Assembly (NCBI GenBank): GCA_017524405.1
Contig: JAFWSJ010000014.1
Location: 191,623-255,622, forward strand
DNA: 64,000 nucleotides
Reading direction: 5' to 3'
From: Candidatus Saccharimonadota bacterium
GTDB taxonomy: Bacteria; Patescibacteriota; Saccharimonadia; Saccharimonadales; Saccharimonadaceae
Part shown: positions 34,522-43,152 of the stretch, in pieces
Numbering within the stretch: position 1 is the stretch's first letter
Layout: each line of letters begins with the position of its first letter
The notes under the pieces: model-generated
Seen by the model: the letters and a program-made list of their open reading frames with translations, nothing else
Database searches by the model: none
What the model was told of the DNA's origin: nothing
Program-made: the position numbers and the translations under genes

Positions 34522-35934
34522 ATGGGCATCTTCAGAAAAAAAGAAACCGCTCCTCTAGTAACGCCTGGCGCACCAGTGGCTGCGCAGAATTTGAGTGAGC
34601 TCGTGATTCGCTCGATTCGCGAGGGCGTTTTGATTATTGATGCCAATGGAAATATCGCCCTAGCCAACCCGATGGCAAGCGTCATGATTGGCCGCAGCAT
34701 CGACGAATTGGTCGGCCTTAATTTCAATTCAAATATTATTCTTCAGAATGAAGCTGGTACTCGCATTGACGAGAATTCAAACCCGATTCTCGGCGCGATT
34801 CGCACGGGCGAAAATGTCGAGCGTCGCGATTTGACATTGGTAACCGTCGGCAGCAATAAAACTACTCCGATTTCCCTGATTGTTACGCCAACGAATGGCG
34901 CAAATTCGAGCGTCGTTGTGACATTCCGCGACATTGCGAAAGAGCTCAGCGAAGAGCGCGAGCGCATGGATTTCATTTCGACAGCAAGCCATGAGATGCG
35001 CACGCCAGTCGCAAGCATCGAAGGATATTTGGGGCTCGCGATGAATCCGGCAACCGCCACAATTGACGCACGCGCGATGCAATATCTCGATAAGGCGCAC
35101 GAATCTAGCCAGCACCTTGGACGTTTGTTCCAAGATTTGCTAGATACCACAAAGATGGACGATGGTCAAATTAAGGCCCACATGGAGCCGGTTGAACTCG
35201 TCAGTACCGTCAAACAATACGCCGAAACACAAATTCCAAACATCCAAGCCAAAGGCTTAACTTACCAGTTCGGCACAGACGGCATCGAGCAAGGCGGGCT
35301 CAGCATCCAGCAGCTAATTTATGCAAATATCGACCGCGATTTCTTACAAGAAATTCTTAATAATTTGATTGAAAACGCCATCAAATATACGAAAGCCGGC
35401 GGTATCACGGTCAACGTGAAGGCCGACGATCATAATGTTCAGATTATCGTGGCCGATACCGGCATTGGTATCCCGCGCGACGAGCTCGATCACATTTTCC
35501 AGAAGTTTTACCGCGTCGACAATAGCGACACGCGCGAAATCGGCGGCACCGGCCTCGGTCTAGCGCTCGTCAAACAACGTGTCGAACTGATGAACGGCAA
35601 GATTTGGGCCGAAAGCGAACAAGGCAAAGGCTCGCGCTTTATCGTCATGCTATCAAGGCTCAGCAAAGAAGCCTATGACCAACAACGCTTCCTCTTCGAA
35701 AACCAGCAAAGAATGCAAGTTAACGCCGCTCAGCACGAGCAAGCCGTGCAGGCCTTCGCGAGCGGCTCCGCTCCAGTAATGACGCAGGTCGCTCAGCCGC
35801 AAATTCCGGTCGCACCAGTTGCACCTGCCCCGGCACCTGCCGCTCCTGTCGCACCGGCTCCGGCCCCAACGCCTGTCGCCCCTGTTGCGCCAGCACCAGT
35901 TGCGCCTGTTCCACCAGTCGCTCCACAGGCTTAG
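34522..35934 (+). CDS. Cytoplasmic PAS histidine kinase with Pro/Ala tail
   Basis: 470 residues. No membrane segment. A PAS domain (about 25-138, VIRSIREGVLIIDANGNIAL) precedes a HisKA domain with the phospho-acceptor His157 in FISTASHEMRTPVASIEGY and a HATPase domain with N-box NLIENAIKYT, G1 ADTGIGIP and G2 GGTGLGLALV. The last ~45 residues are a Pro/Ala/Val tail (repeats of PVAPAPA). The response regulator gene follows 44 nt downstream and its product has a similar tail, so the tails may bring the pair together or to a common partner. The signal sensed is unknown. Confidence 0.93.
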   Translation: MGIFRKKETAPLVTPGAPVAAQNLSELVIRSIREGVLIIDANGNIALANPMASVMIGRSIDELVGLNFNSNIILQNEAGTRIDENSNPILGAIRTGENVERRDLTLVTVGSNKTTPISLIVTPTNGANSSVVVTFRDIAKELSEERERMDFISTASHEMRTPVASIEGYLGLAMNPATATIDARAMQYLDKAHESSQHLGRLFQDLLDTTKMDDGQIKAHMEPVELVSTVKQYAETQIPNIQAKGLTYQFGTDGIEQGGLSIQQLIYANIDRDFLQEILNNLIENAIKYTKAGGITVNVKADDHNVQIIVADTGIGIPRDELDHIFQKFYRVDNSDTREIGGTGLGLALVKQRVELMNGKIWAESEQGKGSRFIVMLSRLSKEAYDQQRFLFENQQRMQVNAAQHEQAVQAFASGSAPVMTQVAQPQIPVAPVAPAPAPAAPVAPAPAPTPVAPVAPAPVAPVPPVAPQA

Positions 35935-35978
35935 TTTTTATAGATTTTTTAGCATAAGTGTTATACACTTATATTAGT

Positions 35979-36866
35979 ATGGCCAAGATTATGTTAGTCG
36001 AGGACGACAAGTCCTTGCGAGAAATATACAGCATTAGGCTGGTCGCTGAGGGTTACAATATTGTAGCTGCCGGCGATGGTGAGGAGGCTCTCGCACTCGC
36101 CGTTCAAGAAAAACCTGATTTGATCATCTCCGACGTGATGATGCCAAAAATTTCCGGCTTCGACATGCTCGACATGCTACGCTCGACGCCAGAAACTAGC
36201 CAAGTAAAAGTAATTATGATGACCGCTCTTTCGAGCGAAGACCAGCGTATGCGCGGCGAGAATCTCGGCGCAGATCGCTATCTCGTGAAGTCCCAGGTAG
36301 GCATCGAAGACGTTATCAATACCGTCCACGAAGTGCTCGGCGATAAGCCGACCGCAAACGCTGCGGCAAATCTCGATATCGCTGCTTCTATTCAGGCGCC
36401 TGTTTCGCCAAACATTGCAGCTCCTGCCGCTGCGCCAGCTCCAGCCGCTCCGGCCGCACCGGCACCTGCTCCTGCACCTGCACCTACTCCGGCTCCAGCG
36501 CCAGCTCCAGCTCCAGCACCTGCTCCTGCTCCAGCTCCGGCACCTGCTCCGGCACCTGCTCCTGCTCCCGCAGAACCAATCATTCCTCAGAATCCACCAG
36601 TCGCTGCACCAGTTGCCCCAGCCGCACCGGCACCTGCTCCAGCACCTGCTCCAGCTCCAGCTCCGGCACCTGCTCCAGCTCCAGCGCCAGTTACTGAGGG
36701 TGGCGAACGCGTAATCCAGCCGATTAGCGATCCAAATAGCCCAGACAATGCCGAAGAAATGGCTCGCAAAATGGACGAGCTTTTGAATGATCCAGCCGCT
36801 GCGCCAGCACCAGCGCCAATGCCTGCCGCGCCAGAGGCCCCAATCGCACCGAATGCTCAGGCTTAA
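35979..36866 (+). CDS. Response regulator with receiver domain and long Pro/Ala tail
   Basis: 295 residues. Receiver domain at 1-120 with acidic pair D9/D10, phospho-acceptor D52 (LIISDVMMPKISG), Thr in IMMTALSS and Lys in YLVKSQVG. There is no DNA-binding domain. The remainder is a low-complexity Pro/Ala region (about 145-255, long runs of PA) and a short acidic helical end (MARKMDELLNDP). Output by protein contact rather than transcription is therefore likely. A nearby -10-like sequence (TATACA/TATATT) may give it its own promoter. The rluB-like gene overlaps its end by 14 nt. Confidence 0.92.
   Translation: MAKIMLVEDDKSLREIYSIRLVAEGYNIVAAGDGEEALALAVQEKPDLIISDVMMPKISGFDMLDMLRSTPETSQVKVIMMTALSSEDQRMRGENLGADRYLVKSQVGIEDVINTVHEVLGDKPTANAAANLDIAASIQAPVSPNIAAPAAAPAPAAPAAPAPAPAPAPTPAPAPAPAPAPAPAPAPAPAPAPAPAPAEPIIPQNPPVAAPVAPAAPAPAPAPAPAPAPAPAPAPAPVTEGGERVIQPISDPNSPDNAEEMARKMDELLNDPAAAPAPAPMPAAPEAPIAPNAQA
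36411..36699 (+). repeat. Degenerate Pro-Ala coding repeat
   Basis: Tandem GCT/GCA/GCC and CCA/CCT/CCG codons encode runs of Pro-Ala in the response regulator tail, interrupted once by an EPIIPQNPPV segment. Synonymous codons vary from unit to unit, so selection is on the peptide rather than recent slippage. Confidence 0.85.
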
Positions 36867-37530
36867 TAAATACATTGCTACGAATTTTGGCGTTTCGCGC
36901 CGAGAAGCGGACGAATTAATTGCTGCCGGCAAAGTCTTGGTCAATAATAAGCCGGCCATTATCGGAACCCGCGTCGAAGAAGGCGACGAAGTTGTTGTTG
37001 ATGGTAAAAAAATCAAGCAAGAACAGCTCATTTATCTTGCCCTTAATAAGCCAGTCGATTATGTTTGCAGCCGCAAGCGCCAGGGCGACACGCCAACGAT
37101 GTACGAGCTCTTGCCCGAAAAATATCAGGCGCTCAAAAGCGTCGGGCGTCTCGACAAGAATTCTTCCGGCCTAATTTTGCTCACGAACGACGGCGATTTC
37201 GCCTATCAAATGACGCACCCGAAATTCATAAAGACAAAAGTTTACGAAGTCTTGCTCGATCGCCCGCTTGAACCATTCCACCAGCAAATGGTCGGAGATT
37301 TCGGCATCGATTTGCCGGACGGCAGAAGCAAGCTTGGCCTCGAACGACTCGATGATGGGCGTGCATTTTGGCGCGTCACGATGAGCGAAGGCCGCAACCG
37401 ACAGATCCGCCGCACCTTCGAAGCGGTTGGTTACAAAGTGAAAAAATTGCACCGCACAGATTTTGGCCCATACCATTTGGACGGGCTAGAATCTGGGCAG
37501 TTTGTAGAAATTCGAAAAGTTAATTCTTAA
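36853..37530 (+). CDS. rluB: RluB/RsuA-family 23S/16S rRNA pseudouridine synthase
   Basis: 225 residues. An S4 domain (MLRLNKYIATNFGVSRREADELIAAGKVLVN) precedes the catalytic domain with the active Asp in GRLDKNSSGLILLTNDG and the motif EGRNRQIRRTFEAVGY. It converts a specific uridine of rRNA to pseudouridine; RluB versus RsuA or RluE cannot be decided here. The start overlaps the response regulator stop by 14 nt. It ends 11 nt inside the convergent ftsA-like gene. Confidence 0.93.
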   Translation: MLRLNKYIATNFGVSRREADELIAAGKVLVNNKPAIIGTRVEEGDEVVVDGKKIKQEQLIYLALNKPVDYVCSRKRQGDTPTMYELLPEKYQALKSVGRLDKNSSGLILLTNDGDFAYQMTHPKFIKTKVYEVLLDRPLEPFHQQMVGDFGIDLPDGRSKLGLERLDDGRAFWRVTMSEGRNRQIRRTFEAVGYKVKKLHRTDFGPYHLDGLESGQFVEIRKVNS

Positions 37531-38803
37531 GCAACTTCGATAGTTTGGCGCGGAAGCTGCTATTTTCTGGCACGCCGACGAGAGTGTCCATGCCGACACG
37601 AAGTAAGCCCATGGCAGTAATAAAGGTATGATCGAGTTCGCGATCGGTGGCATTTTCGATGCCCTCAATCGTGTCTGGATCAATGAGGTTCACGACTGGG
37701 CGGCGAGCAAACGGAAGCTCCTTATACCAATCGCCAGTAGCAAGAACGTCCTGAATTTCAGCAAGACCAGCGCCACCACCGCAGAGCAAAATCTGGCCCG
37801 GCAAGGTTTCGACTTGGTCAAATTCTTCGATTGCGAGTTCAACGCCAGACTGCCAGACTTCGAGGTTGCGCTTGATGGCGTCCTGATATTTTTTGTGAAG
37901 TTCTGGTTTCATGTTTGGCGATTCACTGAGGAGTTTTAATTTCTCGGCGTCTTCGAGGCTGAGGCCAAGACGCTGTGCAATTTGGCGCGTGAAGCTACGG
38001 CCGCCAAGCGAGAACATCTTCGTGCCCTCGACGCCGCCGTCATCGACAATCGCGACATCGGTCGTGCCGCCGCCGATATCCATCACGATACCGGAGAAAT
38101 TCGATTCAACATCATCGCCGAGACAAGCGCGGCAAACCGCGAACGGCTCGACGGCGACCGTTACGAGATCGAGTTCGAGCTCATCGCAAACGCGTTCGAT
38201 TGCAGAAATATGGACGAGTGGCGCGAAGGCAGTATAAATCTGAACCACCACTTCCTTGCCCTTGAAACCGATCGGGTTCGAAACTTTGTAGCCATCAATG
38301 CGAAGCGAAACAAGTGCGGAATTAATGAGGCGAACCTCGACGTCTTTGTTATTAGTCTCAAGCGCAACCTCGCGACGAGCACGCTCGCCGGCCTTCTGCT
38401 GAACCTGACGGATAATCTTTTCCATTTCGGCATCAGTAATCGGTTTTGATGCATCGGCGCGGCGGTATTTGATAGAGGCAGTATTACCCTTAATGAGCTC
38501 ACCGGCAATACCGACGACAACTTCGTTTGCGCGCACACCAGCCATGTCTTCGGCTTTCGCGACCGCTTCTTCGCAGGTCTGCGCGACGCCTTCGATATCG
38601 GCAATTGCGCCAGCATACATATTAGTCGGAAGCTCGTGGGCCTTGCCGACGCCAACAATCTTGATTGTATTCTTGCCCTTCTTTGCAATGAGGGCCTTCA
38701 CATACTCGGTACCAATATCTAGCGCCAAAAGATAATTAGCAGATTCTTTCGACTTCTTTTGGTTCTCAGAAATAAGGTCTTTTCCACGAGATAAAATGCT
38801 CAT
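37520..38803 (-). CDS. ftsA: Cell division protein FtsA-like ATPase
   Basis: 427 residues, actin fold. FtsA tethers FtsZ to the membrane. The first phosphate loop is in LLALDIGTEYVKALIAKKG, the SHS2 (1C) subdomain spans about 90-175, the second phosphate motif is VMDIGGGTTDVAIVDDG and the adenosine motif ILLCGGGAGLAEI. The C-terminal end FRAKLSKLLKN is a plausible amphipathic membrane helix. ftsZ is not adjacent in this window. The ATG is 6 nt after TATAAT. Related PilM/Hsp70-like ATPases are a weaker alternative. Confidence 0.9.
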   Translation of the reverse strand: MSILSRGKDLISENQKKSKESANYLLALDIGTEYVKALIAKKGKNTIKIVGVGKAHELPTNMYAGAIADIEGVAQTCEEAVAKAEDMAGVRANEVVVGIAGELIKGNTASIKYRRADASKPITDAEMEKIIRQVQQKAGERARREVALETNNKDVEVRLINSALVSLRIDGYKVSNPIGFKGKEVVVQIYTAFAPLVHISAIERVCDELELDLVTVAVEPFAVCRACLGDDVESNFSGIVMDIGGGTTDVAIVDDGGVEGTKMFSLGGRSFTRQIAQRLGLSLEDAEKLKLLSESPNMKPELHKKYQDAIKRNLEVWQSGVELAIEEFDQVETLPGQILLCGGGAGLAEIQDVLATGDWYKELPFARRPVVNLIDPDTIEGIENATDRELDHTFITAMGLLRVGMDTLVGVPENSSFRAKLSKLLKN

Positions 38804-38809
38804 GCTACT

Positions 38810-38815
38810 ATTATA
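38810..38815 (-). promoter_or_regulatory. -10 box of ftsA (leaderless)
   Basis: TATAAT preceded by AGTGC, ending 6 nt before the ATG at 38803. Confidence 0.55.
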
Positions 38816-38818
38816 GCA

Positions 38819-39832
38819 CTATAAGCTGGCAAGGCTAGAGCTCGTCTCGCTGTTCATGATGGCATGAATTTTTGCGTAGATAGAATAGTAGGATTTATAA
38901 ATAGCCAAATGGTCGTTATAGGTCTCGATCGCAGCATTCGCCGTGTAGTAACGCGCAAGGGTTGGATAGTAGTAATAACCATCAATCAACGCGAGCACAT
39001 ATTTTTTCTCAGCCGCAAGTGCGTCTGCCATTCTGGCGATGTGGAGTACGAGCGCAGTCTCGGTCACTTGATTCCTATAGTGCGCCTCGGCGAGTTCGTA
39101 GTTATATGAGAAGTATTTTTTGTAGTGCTCAGAAAGAATATCTGCGGCGAGTTTCGCCTTGTCGCTCACATCCTCGCGGGACGTAAAGGAAGTCTTATAT
39201 TTGTAGCCACTGAGCGAAATGATATATTCACTACCGATGCGCGCGTAAGCCTCCGAACAATACTGGTTTTTCGGATAAATCTCGAGGCTTTTCTTGAGAC
39301 TTGAGATTTCTTTTACGATGGTATGCGCGCTAGTACATGCGATGATTTTGTCTTTTTCACTGAGGCGATCGTAGACTGCGTGGAGCATTTCGTGGAGAGC
39401 GGTCGTGTTGCGCTCGGCGACGAAGTTATAGACGACATCGCGTTCGCGGAGCTCATTGACGCCAGTATTGTAGAGAGCGATGTGCTCCTTTTCGTCCTCG
39501 TCTTGGTCTTTCCAATAACAGCCAAGGGTATAGGTCCCCTCGCCGTCGCTGCCACAACCCATGTTAAAAGTTGCGTTCTTCTGAAGCTGCGGATGGGTCG
39601 CATAGAAAATCGACTTACCCTTACGTGTAAGGCGAAGATTATCTGTAATTTCGACGATACCATCAGATGGCGTGTAGTCGCCCGCTTTCATCTCGTCGGC
39701 GAGCATCTGCCAGTCAGTGCAGACACCAACAAGCGTGCCAAGAATAGCCAAAGTAATCGAAAAACAAGCTAGAATAGTAGCCCAAACTTTTGCCTTGGTA
39801 CTGAGACCAAGTATTAAAAATTTCTTTTTCAT
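38819..39832 (-). CDS. Membrane-anchored HExxH protein, paralogue of the gene next to clpP
   Basis: 337 residues from MKKKFLILGL. Membrane segment at about 17-38, conserved block LRLTRKGKSIFYATHPQLQKNATFN, cysteines C93 and C105 spaced like those of the paralogue at 2787-3797, and zinc motif HEMLH at 147-151; a Glu near 194 (EAYARIG) could be the third ligand. The C-terminal part is helical and Tyr-rich. A membrane-tethered metallopeptidase is inferred. The start is chosen after GGGAG; a start nine codons upstream would lie in a hairpin. It has its own promoter with an ~80-nt structured leader. Confidence 0.8.
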   Translation of the reverse strand: MKKKFLILGLSTKAKVWATILACFSITLAILGTLVGVCTDWQMLADEMKAGDYTPSDGIVEITDNLRLTRKGKSIFYATHPQLQKNATFNMGCGSDGEGTYTLGCYWKDQDEDEKEHIALYNTGVNELRERDVVYNFVAERNTTALHEMLHAVYDRLSEKDKIIACTSAHTIVKEISSLKKSLEIYPKNQYCSEAYARIGSEYIISLSGYKYKTSFTSREDVSDKAKLAADILSEHYKKYFSYNYELAEAHYRNQVTETALVLHIARMADALAAEKKYVLALIDGYYYYPTLARYYTANAAIETYNDHLAIYKSYYSIYAKIHAIMNSETSSSLASL

Positions 39833-39848
39833 AACTCCCACTTCTGAG

Positions 39849-39874
39849 AAGAAAAGCACTCCACCGCTTTTCTT
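39849..39874 (-). promoter_or_regulatory. Hairpin in the leader of the HExxH gene
   Basis: Perfect 9-bp stem AAGAAAAGC/GCTTTTCTT with an 8-nt loop, 16 nt before the ATG at 39832. It covers an alternative upstream ATG and could control initiation or act as an attenuator. Confidence 0.45.
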
Positions 39875-39919
39875 GACCTCTTAAACGATAGTTTTTGGCT
39901 ATGTTTGTGTAATACTTAT

Positions 39920-39948
39920 ATTATATCACACTTTCGTCAAAAAGTAAA
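39920..39948 (-). promoter_or_regulatory. Promoter of the HExxH gene at 38819
   Basis: TTTACT (39943-39948), 17-nt spacer with AAAGTGTGA, TATAAT (39920-39925). The leader is about 80 nt. Confidence 0.65.
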
Positions 39949-39983
39949 GTGTTTTAGGCTATTTCGTAGGAGTTGTCAATAAC

Positions 39984-40694
39984 TTAGGCTTCGTCGATTT
40001 CTTCGGGGAGTTCTTCGGTCTCTTTTGGGGTGTCAGACTTCATCGTCTTAACGATTTCTTTGCCATCTTCGAGCGTATCTTTGAGGGTCTTCGCATTCAA
40101 GCAGGAAATCACCTCGATAAGGCCCGCAACAGAGGTGATAATGCCCATAATGAGGTAGCTGCCGATATTGATCGATTCAGAGTTGATGAGGAAGAAGATA
40201 CCCCAACCAAGCTCAAACAATGTCAGAACGAGCATGAATTTCCAGCGGAAATCCTTGTTGTCGCGGCCCTTGAAGGCGCGGATGGCACCCATAACGCCGT
40301 TGAAGGTCGTAAAACCGCCCGCCATCAGGTTGAGAATGCGGTTCGTGAGGCTTTCGTTCATGAGGAGATATACGCCAAGAGCGGCGATGATAAGATATAA
40401 AATCGTCTCAAGCATTAGAAGGAAGAAATCCCTGCGCCAACCGCCGCGATCGTCTTCTTTGATTGGGCGATCGATCACGCACTTCGAATAACCGAGGCGG
40501 AAGAAGCCCCAGAACGAGAATACTGCGCCCGCTAAGAGAATCATGAGCGGAAGCGTCTTGGTGTCGTTGCCGTTGCCCTGGATGGCCGCAAAAGTCATCA
40601 TGAGACCCGGAATGAACATCATGAGCGATGCTGCGAGTTTATTTTTTAGAAAGATATTGTAGGCCTTGAGGCCGCGCTTGACGAGCTTATTCAT
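39984..40694 (-). CDS. HdeD/DUF308-like membrane protein
   Basis: 236 residues with about six hydrophobic segments (18-38, 46-66, 88-110, 117-138, 150-170, 174-196) and a Lys/Glu-rich cytoplasmic tail ending KETEELPEEIDEA. The repeated helical-pair pattern with GGFTTFNGVMGAIRAF resembles the DUF308/HdeD group, a weak match by eye. The ATG lies 6 nt after a TACGAT -10-like box. Single gene between the HExxH gene and the acetyltransferase. Confidence 0.75.
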   Translation of the reverse strand: MNKLVKRGLKAYNIFLKNKLAASLMMFIPGLMMTFAAIQGNGNDTKTLPLMILLAGAVFSFWGFFRLGYSKCVIDRPIKEDDRGGWRRDFFLLMLETILYLIIAALGVYLLMNESLTNRILNLMAGGFTTFNGVMGAIRAFKGRDNKDFRWKFMLVLTLFELGWGIFFLINSESINIGSYLIMGIITSVAGLIEVISCLNAKTLKDTLEDGKEIVKTMKSDTPKETEELPEEIDEA

Positions 40695-40700
40695 ACTTTA

Positions 40701-40706
40701 ATCGTA
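40701..40706 (-). promoter_or_regulatory. -10-like box of the DUF308-like gene (leaderless)
   Basis: TACGAT ending 6 nt before the ATG at 40694; weaker than the others. Confidence 0.35.
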
Positions 40707-40712
40707 GCACAT

Positions 40713-41219
40713 TTAGAGTTCGTAGATAAATCCTGCTTCGGGGTATTTATGGCCATTGAGGTCAAAATCTTTGCCTTGGTTTGCAAGCTTCCCGCCCATC
40801 GCCTCATAGAAAGCGCGCGACGGGTAATTATCTCTGAGACACCAAAGAATCATGCGCTTTTTGCCCTGTTTTCTAAACTCGTCTTTTACGTAGTTCATCA
40901 GGGCTTTGCCGATACCCTGGCGTTTGCAGTCTGGCTTGACATAGAGCGCCAAAAGCTCGCAATCGACGTCAAAATCCGGCGAAAACGAATTATTGTCGAC
41001 ATAGCGAGAAAAGCCAACGATTTCGCCATCATTTTCAGCGACGATATAAGTCATTGTCTGGATGCAATCACTATGGCGAGCGATACGTTCGGCGCGGCTT
41101 GCCTTCATTTTTTCGAGGTCTTCGTCGTTAATCATGCCGCGATAGGCCGCGAGCCACCCTCCAATCTGAATATCCGCGATGGCTGGAATGTCTTCAATTC
41201 GTGCCCGACGGATTATCAT
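40713..41219 (-). CDS. GNAT-family N-acetyltransferase
   Basis: 168 residues. Acetyl-CoA-dependent acyltransferase fold: IRRARIEDIPAIADIQ at the N-terminus, LLALYVKPDCKRQGIGKALMNY with the acetyl-CoA loop Q/RxxGxG/A near residues 95-102, and WCLRDNYPSRAFYEAMGG. The substrate is unknown. It begins 2 nt after the alaS stop, and GGAG within alaS serves as ribosome binding site, so it is the second gene of an alaS unit. Confidence 0.9.
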   Translation of the reverse strand: MIIRRARIEDIPAIADIQIGGWLAAYRGMINDEDLEKMKASRAERIARHSDCIQTMTYIVAENDGEIVGFSRYVDNNSFSPDFDVDCELLALYVKPDCKRQGIGKALMNYVKDEFRKQGKKRMILWCLRDNYPSRAFYEAMGGKLANQGKDFDLNGHKYPEAGFIYEL

Positions 41220-41221
41220 AT

Positions 41222-43096
41222 TTACTCCAAGATTGCCTTGATACGGCGGATGCCGGCCGCGGAGGCTTCTTCTTTCTTGATGACAAAGTGGCCAAGAACG
41301 CCAGTATGCTCAACGTGAGGACCGCCACAGACTTCGCGGGAAGTTGGCTTGTCCCAATCGCCAATCGTATAAACAGTAAGTTTCTCTGGATATTTATCCC
41401 AGAAGCTACCGTGAGCTTTCAAAGTATCGCGGGCGTAAGCCTTGTCGTATTCGTCATGGACGACTGGTAAGTCAGCCTGAATCCAGGCGTTGACCTGGTC
41501 TTCAAGTTTCTGAAGTTCGTCTTTCTCGAGTTTATGATCGCAATTAAAGTCGAGGCGCATACGCTCGGCGGTAATATTGCTGCCCTTCTGGCAAATGTCA
41601 GAGGAAATAAGCTGCTGCAAAGCGGCGAGCAAAAGGTGGGTTGCGGTGTGATACTTAGTCGACATTTCGCCATGATCCTCGAGACCGCCCTTGAACATGC
41701 CCTTCGAGGCAGTCTTACTGCGCTCGCGCTGTTCGCTCAAAGCGGCGTCAAATTCTTTCTGCCAATCTGCGCTGAGTTCGATACCCTCGCGCTTTGCTTC
41801 CTCGACAGAGAGTTCGAGTGGGAAGCCATAAGTATCCTGGAGCATGAATAATTCTTTGCCGGTGAGACCCTGGTCCTTGAGGCGGCTAAGCTCTTTCATG
41901 CCACGGCGAATCGTATGGCGGAAAGCCTGTTCCTCGCGGCTCAAGACATCAAGCACCTCGTCGCGATTGGTTAAAATGCTATCCGGGAGATCCTTGTAGT
42001 TCTCAGCAATCATCGGGAGAACGCCGGCGAGGAAATTATCCTCGATACCAAGGTTCAAAGCCTTCAAAATGGCGCGGCGGATGAGGCGGCGGAGTGCGTA
42101 ACCCTGCTGCTTGTTGCTTGGCTTGAGGCCTTGCGCAGTTAGGAGATAGGCGCCGCGGAGATGGTCCGCAATAATGCGCATTTCGCTCGTATAATCTTCG
42201 TATTTTTTGCCAGAAAGCTCGACGATGCGGTCGACAATTGGTTTTAGAAGCGAGATTTCGAAAACATCATAGGAATTAATCGCGGCAGCCGTGATACGCT
42301 CAAGGCCAGCACCGAAGTCAACGTTCTTGTGTTCGAGTTCCTCGAAAGTGCCGTCTTCTTTGCGGCGATACTGCATGAAGACCTGGTTGCCGATTTCCAT
42401 AAAGCGAGCACCGTCAGAGGCTGGGTGGCTCTGGCCGTATTTTTCAACGTCCTGCTTATCCTCGCCGAAGTCATAGAAGACCTCAGAGTCTGGGCCGCAT
42501 GGGTCACCAATTGGCGTGGATTCGATGCCGCCGCCACGGGACCACCAGTTTTCTTTGTCGTTGTAGAAGAAGATGCGCTCACCCTCGCGGACGCCACGCT
42601 TGTCGCCGTTCTCGGCAGTATTGATTTCGACGATCTTTGCCTCGATGCCGGCCTCTTTGAAAACCTGCTGCCAGATATGCGCAGCCTCGTCGTCGCGTGG
42701 GATGCCGTATTTTTCGTTGCCGATGAAACAAGTAACATAAAGCTTAGATGGGTCGACGCCAACTTCCTTCGTGAGGAAGGTGAAGAAGTTGCGAATCTGC
42801 CCTTCTTTGAAATAATCGCCGAGAGACCAGTTGCCAAGCATTTCGAAAACCGTCGTGTGGCGTGGGTCGCCGACATCCTCGATGTCCTGCAAGCGGAGAC
42901 ATGGCTGAGAGTCAGTAAGACGGGTGCCGTCTTTGTGCGGTTTACCCAAAAGATACGGGAGAAGCGGCTGCATGCCGGAGCCGGTAAATAAGGTCGTTGG
43001 ATCGTTTTCGAGCACGAGTGGCGCTGGCGCAATTTGCACGTGGCCTTTGCTCTTCATAAATTCTAGATATTTTTGACGGATTTCGCTTGCATTCAT
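41222..43096 (-). CDS. alaS: Alanyl-tRNA synthetase without C-terminal C-Ala domain
   Basis: 624 residues against about 875 in E. coli. The catalytic domain (EIRQKYLEFMKSKGH, TLFTGSGMQPL, GNWSLGDYFK) and the editing domain with zinc ligands HTATH and CGGPHVEHTG are intact. The protein stops right after the editing domain (IRRIKAILE), so the oligomerising C-Ala domain is absent, as seen in other reduced genomes. The start MNASEIRQKY lies 8 nt after a TAAAAT box; an earlier in-frame ATG in the gap is not used. The GNAT gene follows. Confidence 0.95.
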   Translation of the reverse strand: MNASEIRQKYLEFMKSKGHVQIAPAPLVLENDPTTLFTGSGMQPLLPYLLGKPHKDGTRLTDSQPCLRLQDIEDVGDPRHTTVFEMLGNWSLGDYFKEGQIRNFFTFLTKEVGVDPSKLYVTCFIGNEKYGIPRDDEAAHIWQQVFKEAGIEAKIVEINTAENGDKRGVREGERIFFYNDKENWWSRGGGIESTPIGDPCGPDSEVFYDFGEDKQDVEKYGQSHPASDGARFMEIGNQVFMQYRRKEDGTFEELEHKNVDFGAGLERITAAAINSYDVFEISLLKPIVDRIVELSGKKYEDYTSEMRIIADHLRGAYLLTAQGLKPSNKQQGYALRRLIRRAILKALNLGIEDNFLAGVLPMIAENYKDLPDSILTNRDEVLDVLSREEQAFRHTIRRGMKELSRLKDQGLTGKELFMLQDTYGFPLELSVEEAKREGIELSADWQKEFDAALSEQRERSKTASKGMFKGGLEDHGEMSTKYHTATHLLLAALQQLISSDICQKGSNITAERMRLDFNCDHKLEKDELQKLEDQVNAWIQADLPVVHDEYDKAYARDTLKAHGSFWDKYPEKLTVYTIGDWDKPTSREVCGGPHVEHTGVLGHFVIKKEEASAAGIRRIKAILE

Positions 43097-43104
43097 AAGG
43101 ATAT

Positions 43105-43110
43105 ATTTTA
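43105..43110 (-). promoter_or_regulatory. -10 box of alaS (leaderless)
   Basis: TAAAAT ending 8 nt before the ATG at 43096, divergent from the HAD-gene promoter 30 nt away. Confidence 0.5.
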
Positions 43111-43139
43111 CCATATTTAGATTATTTTCGAAATCATTG

Positions 43140-43145
43140 TATAAT
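43140..43145 (+). promoter_or_regulatory. -10 box of the HAD gene (leaderless)
   Basis: TATAAT preceded by CATTG, 7 nt before the ATG at 43153; a TTTAGA 18 nt upstream may be the -35 box. Confidence 0.55.
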
Positions 43146-43152
43146 ATTTTAT

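Noticed and set aside
34476-34727. Longer N-terminal extension of the large membrane protein into the kinase gene
   Set aside because: The extra codons lie opposite the conserved kinase start and beyond a promoter; the ATG at 34475 matches the domain start.
36411-36699. Tandem repeat resembling a repeat array
   Set aside because: Units are codon-length Pro/Ala triplets in frame, not spaced repeats; no CRISPR or structural repeat.
36177-37031. Long minus-strand open frame rich in Trp, Arg and Ser opposite the response regulator
   Set aside because: It is the antisense of the Pro/Ala codon repeat; the composition is an artefact and there is no promoter or ribosome binding site.
42329-42991. 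220-codon plus-strand frame inside alaS
   Set aside because: Antisense shadow of a strongly conserved gene; it has no family resemblance and no initiation signals.
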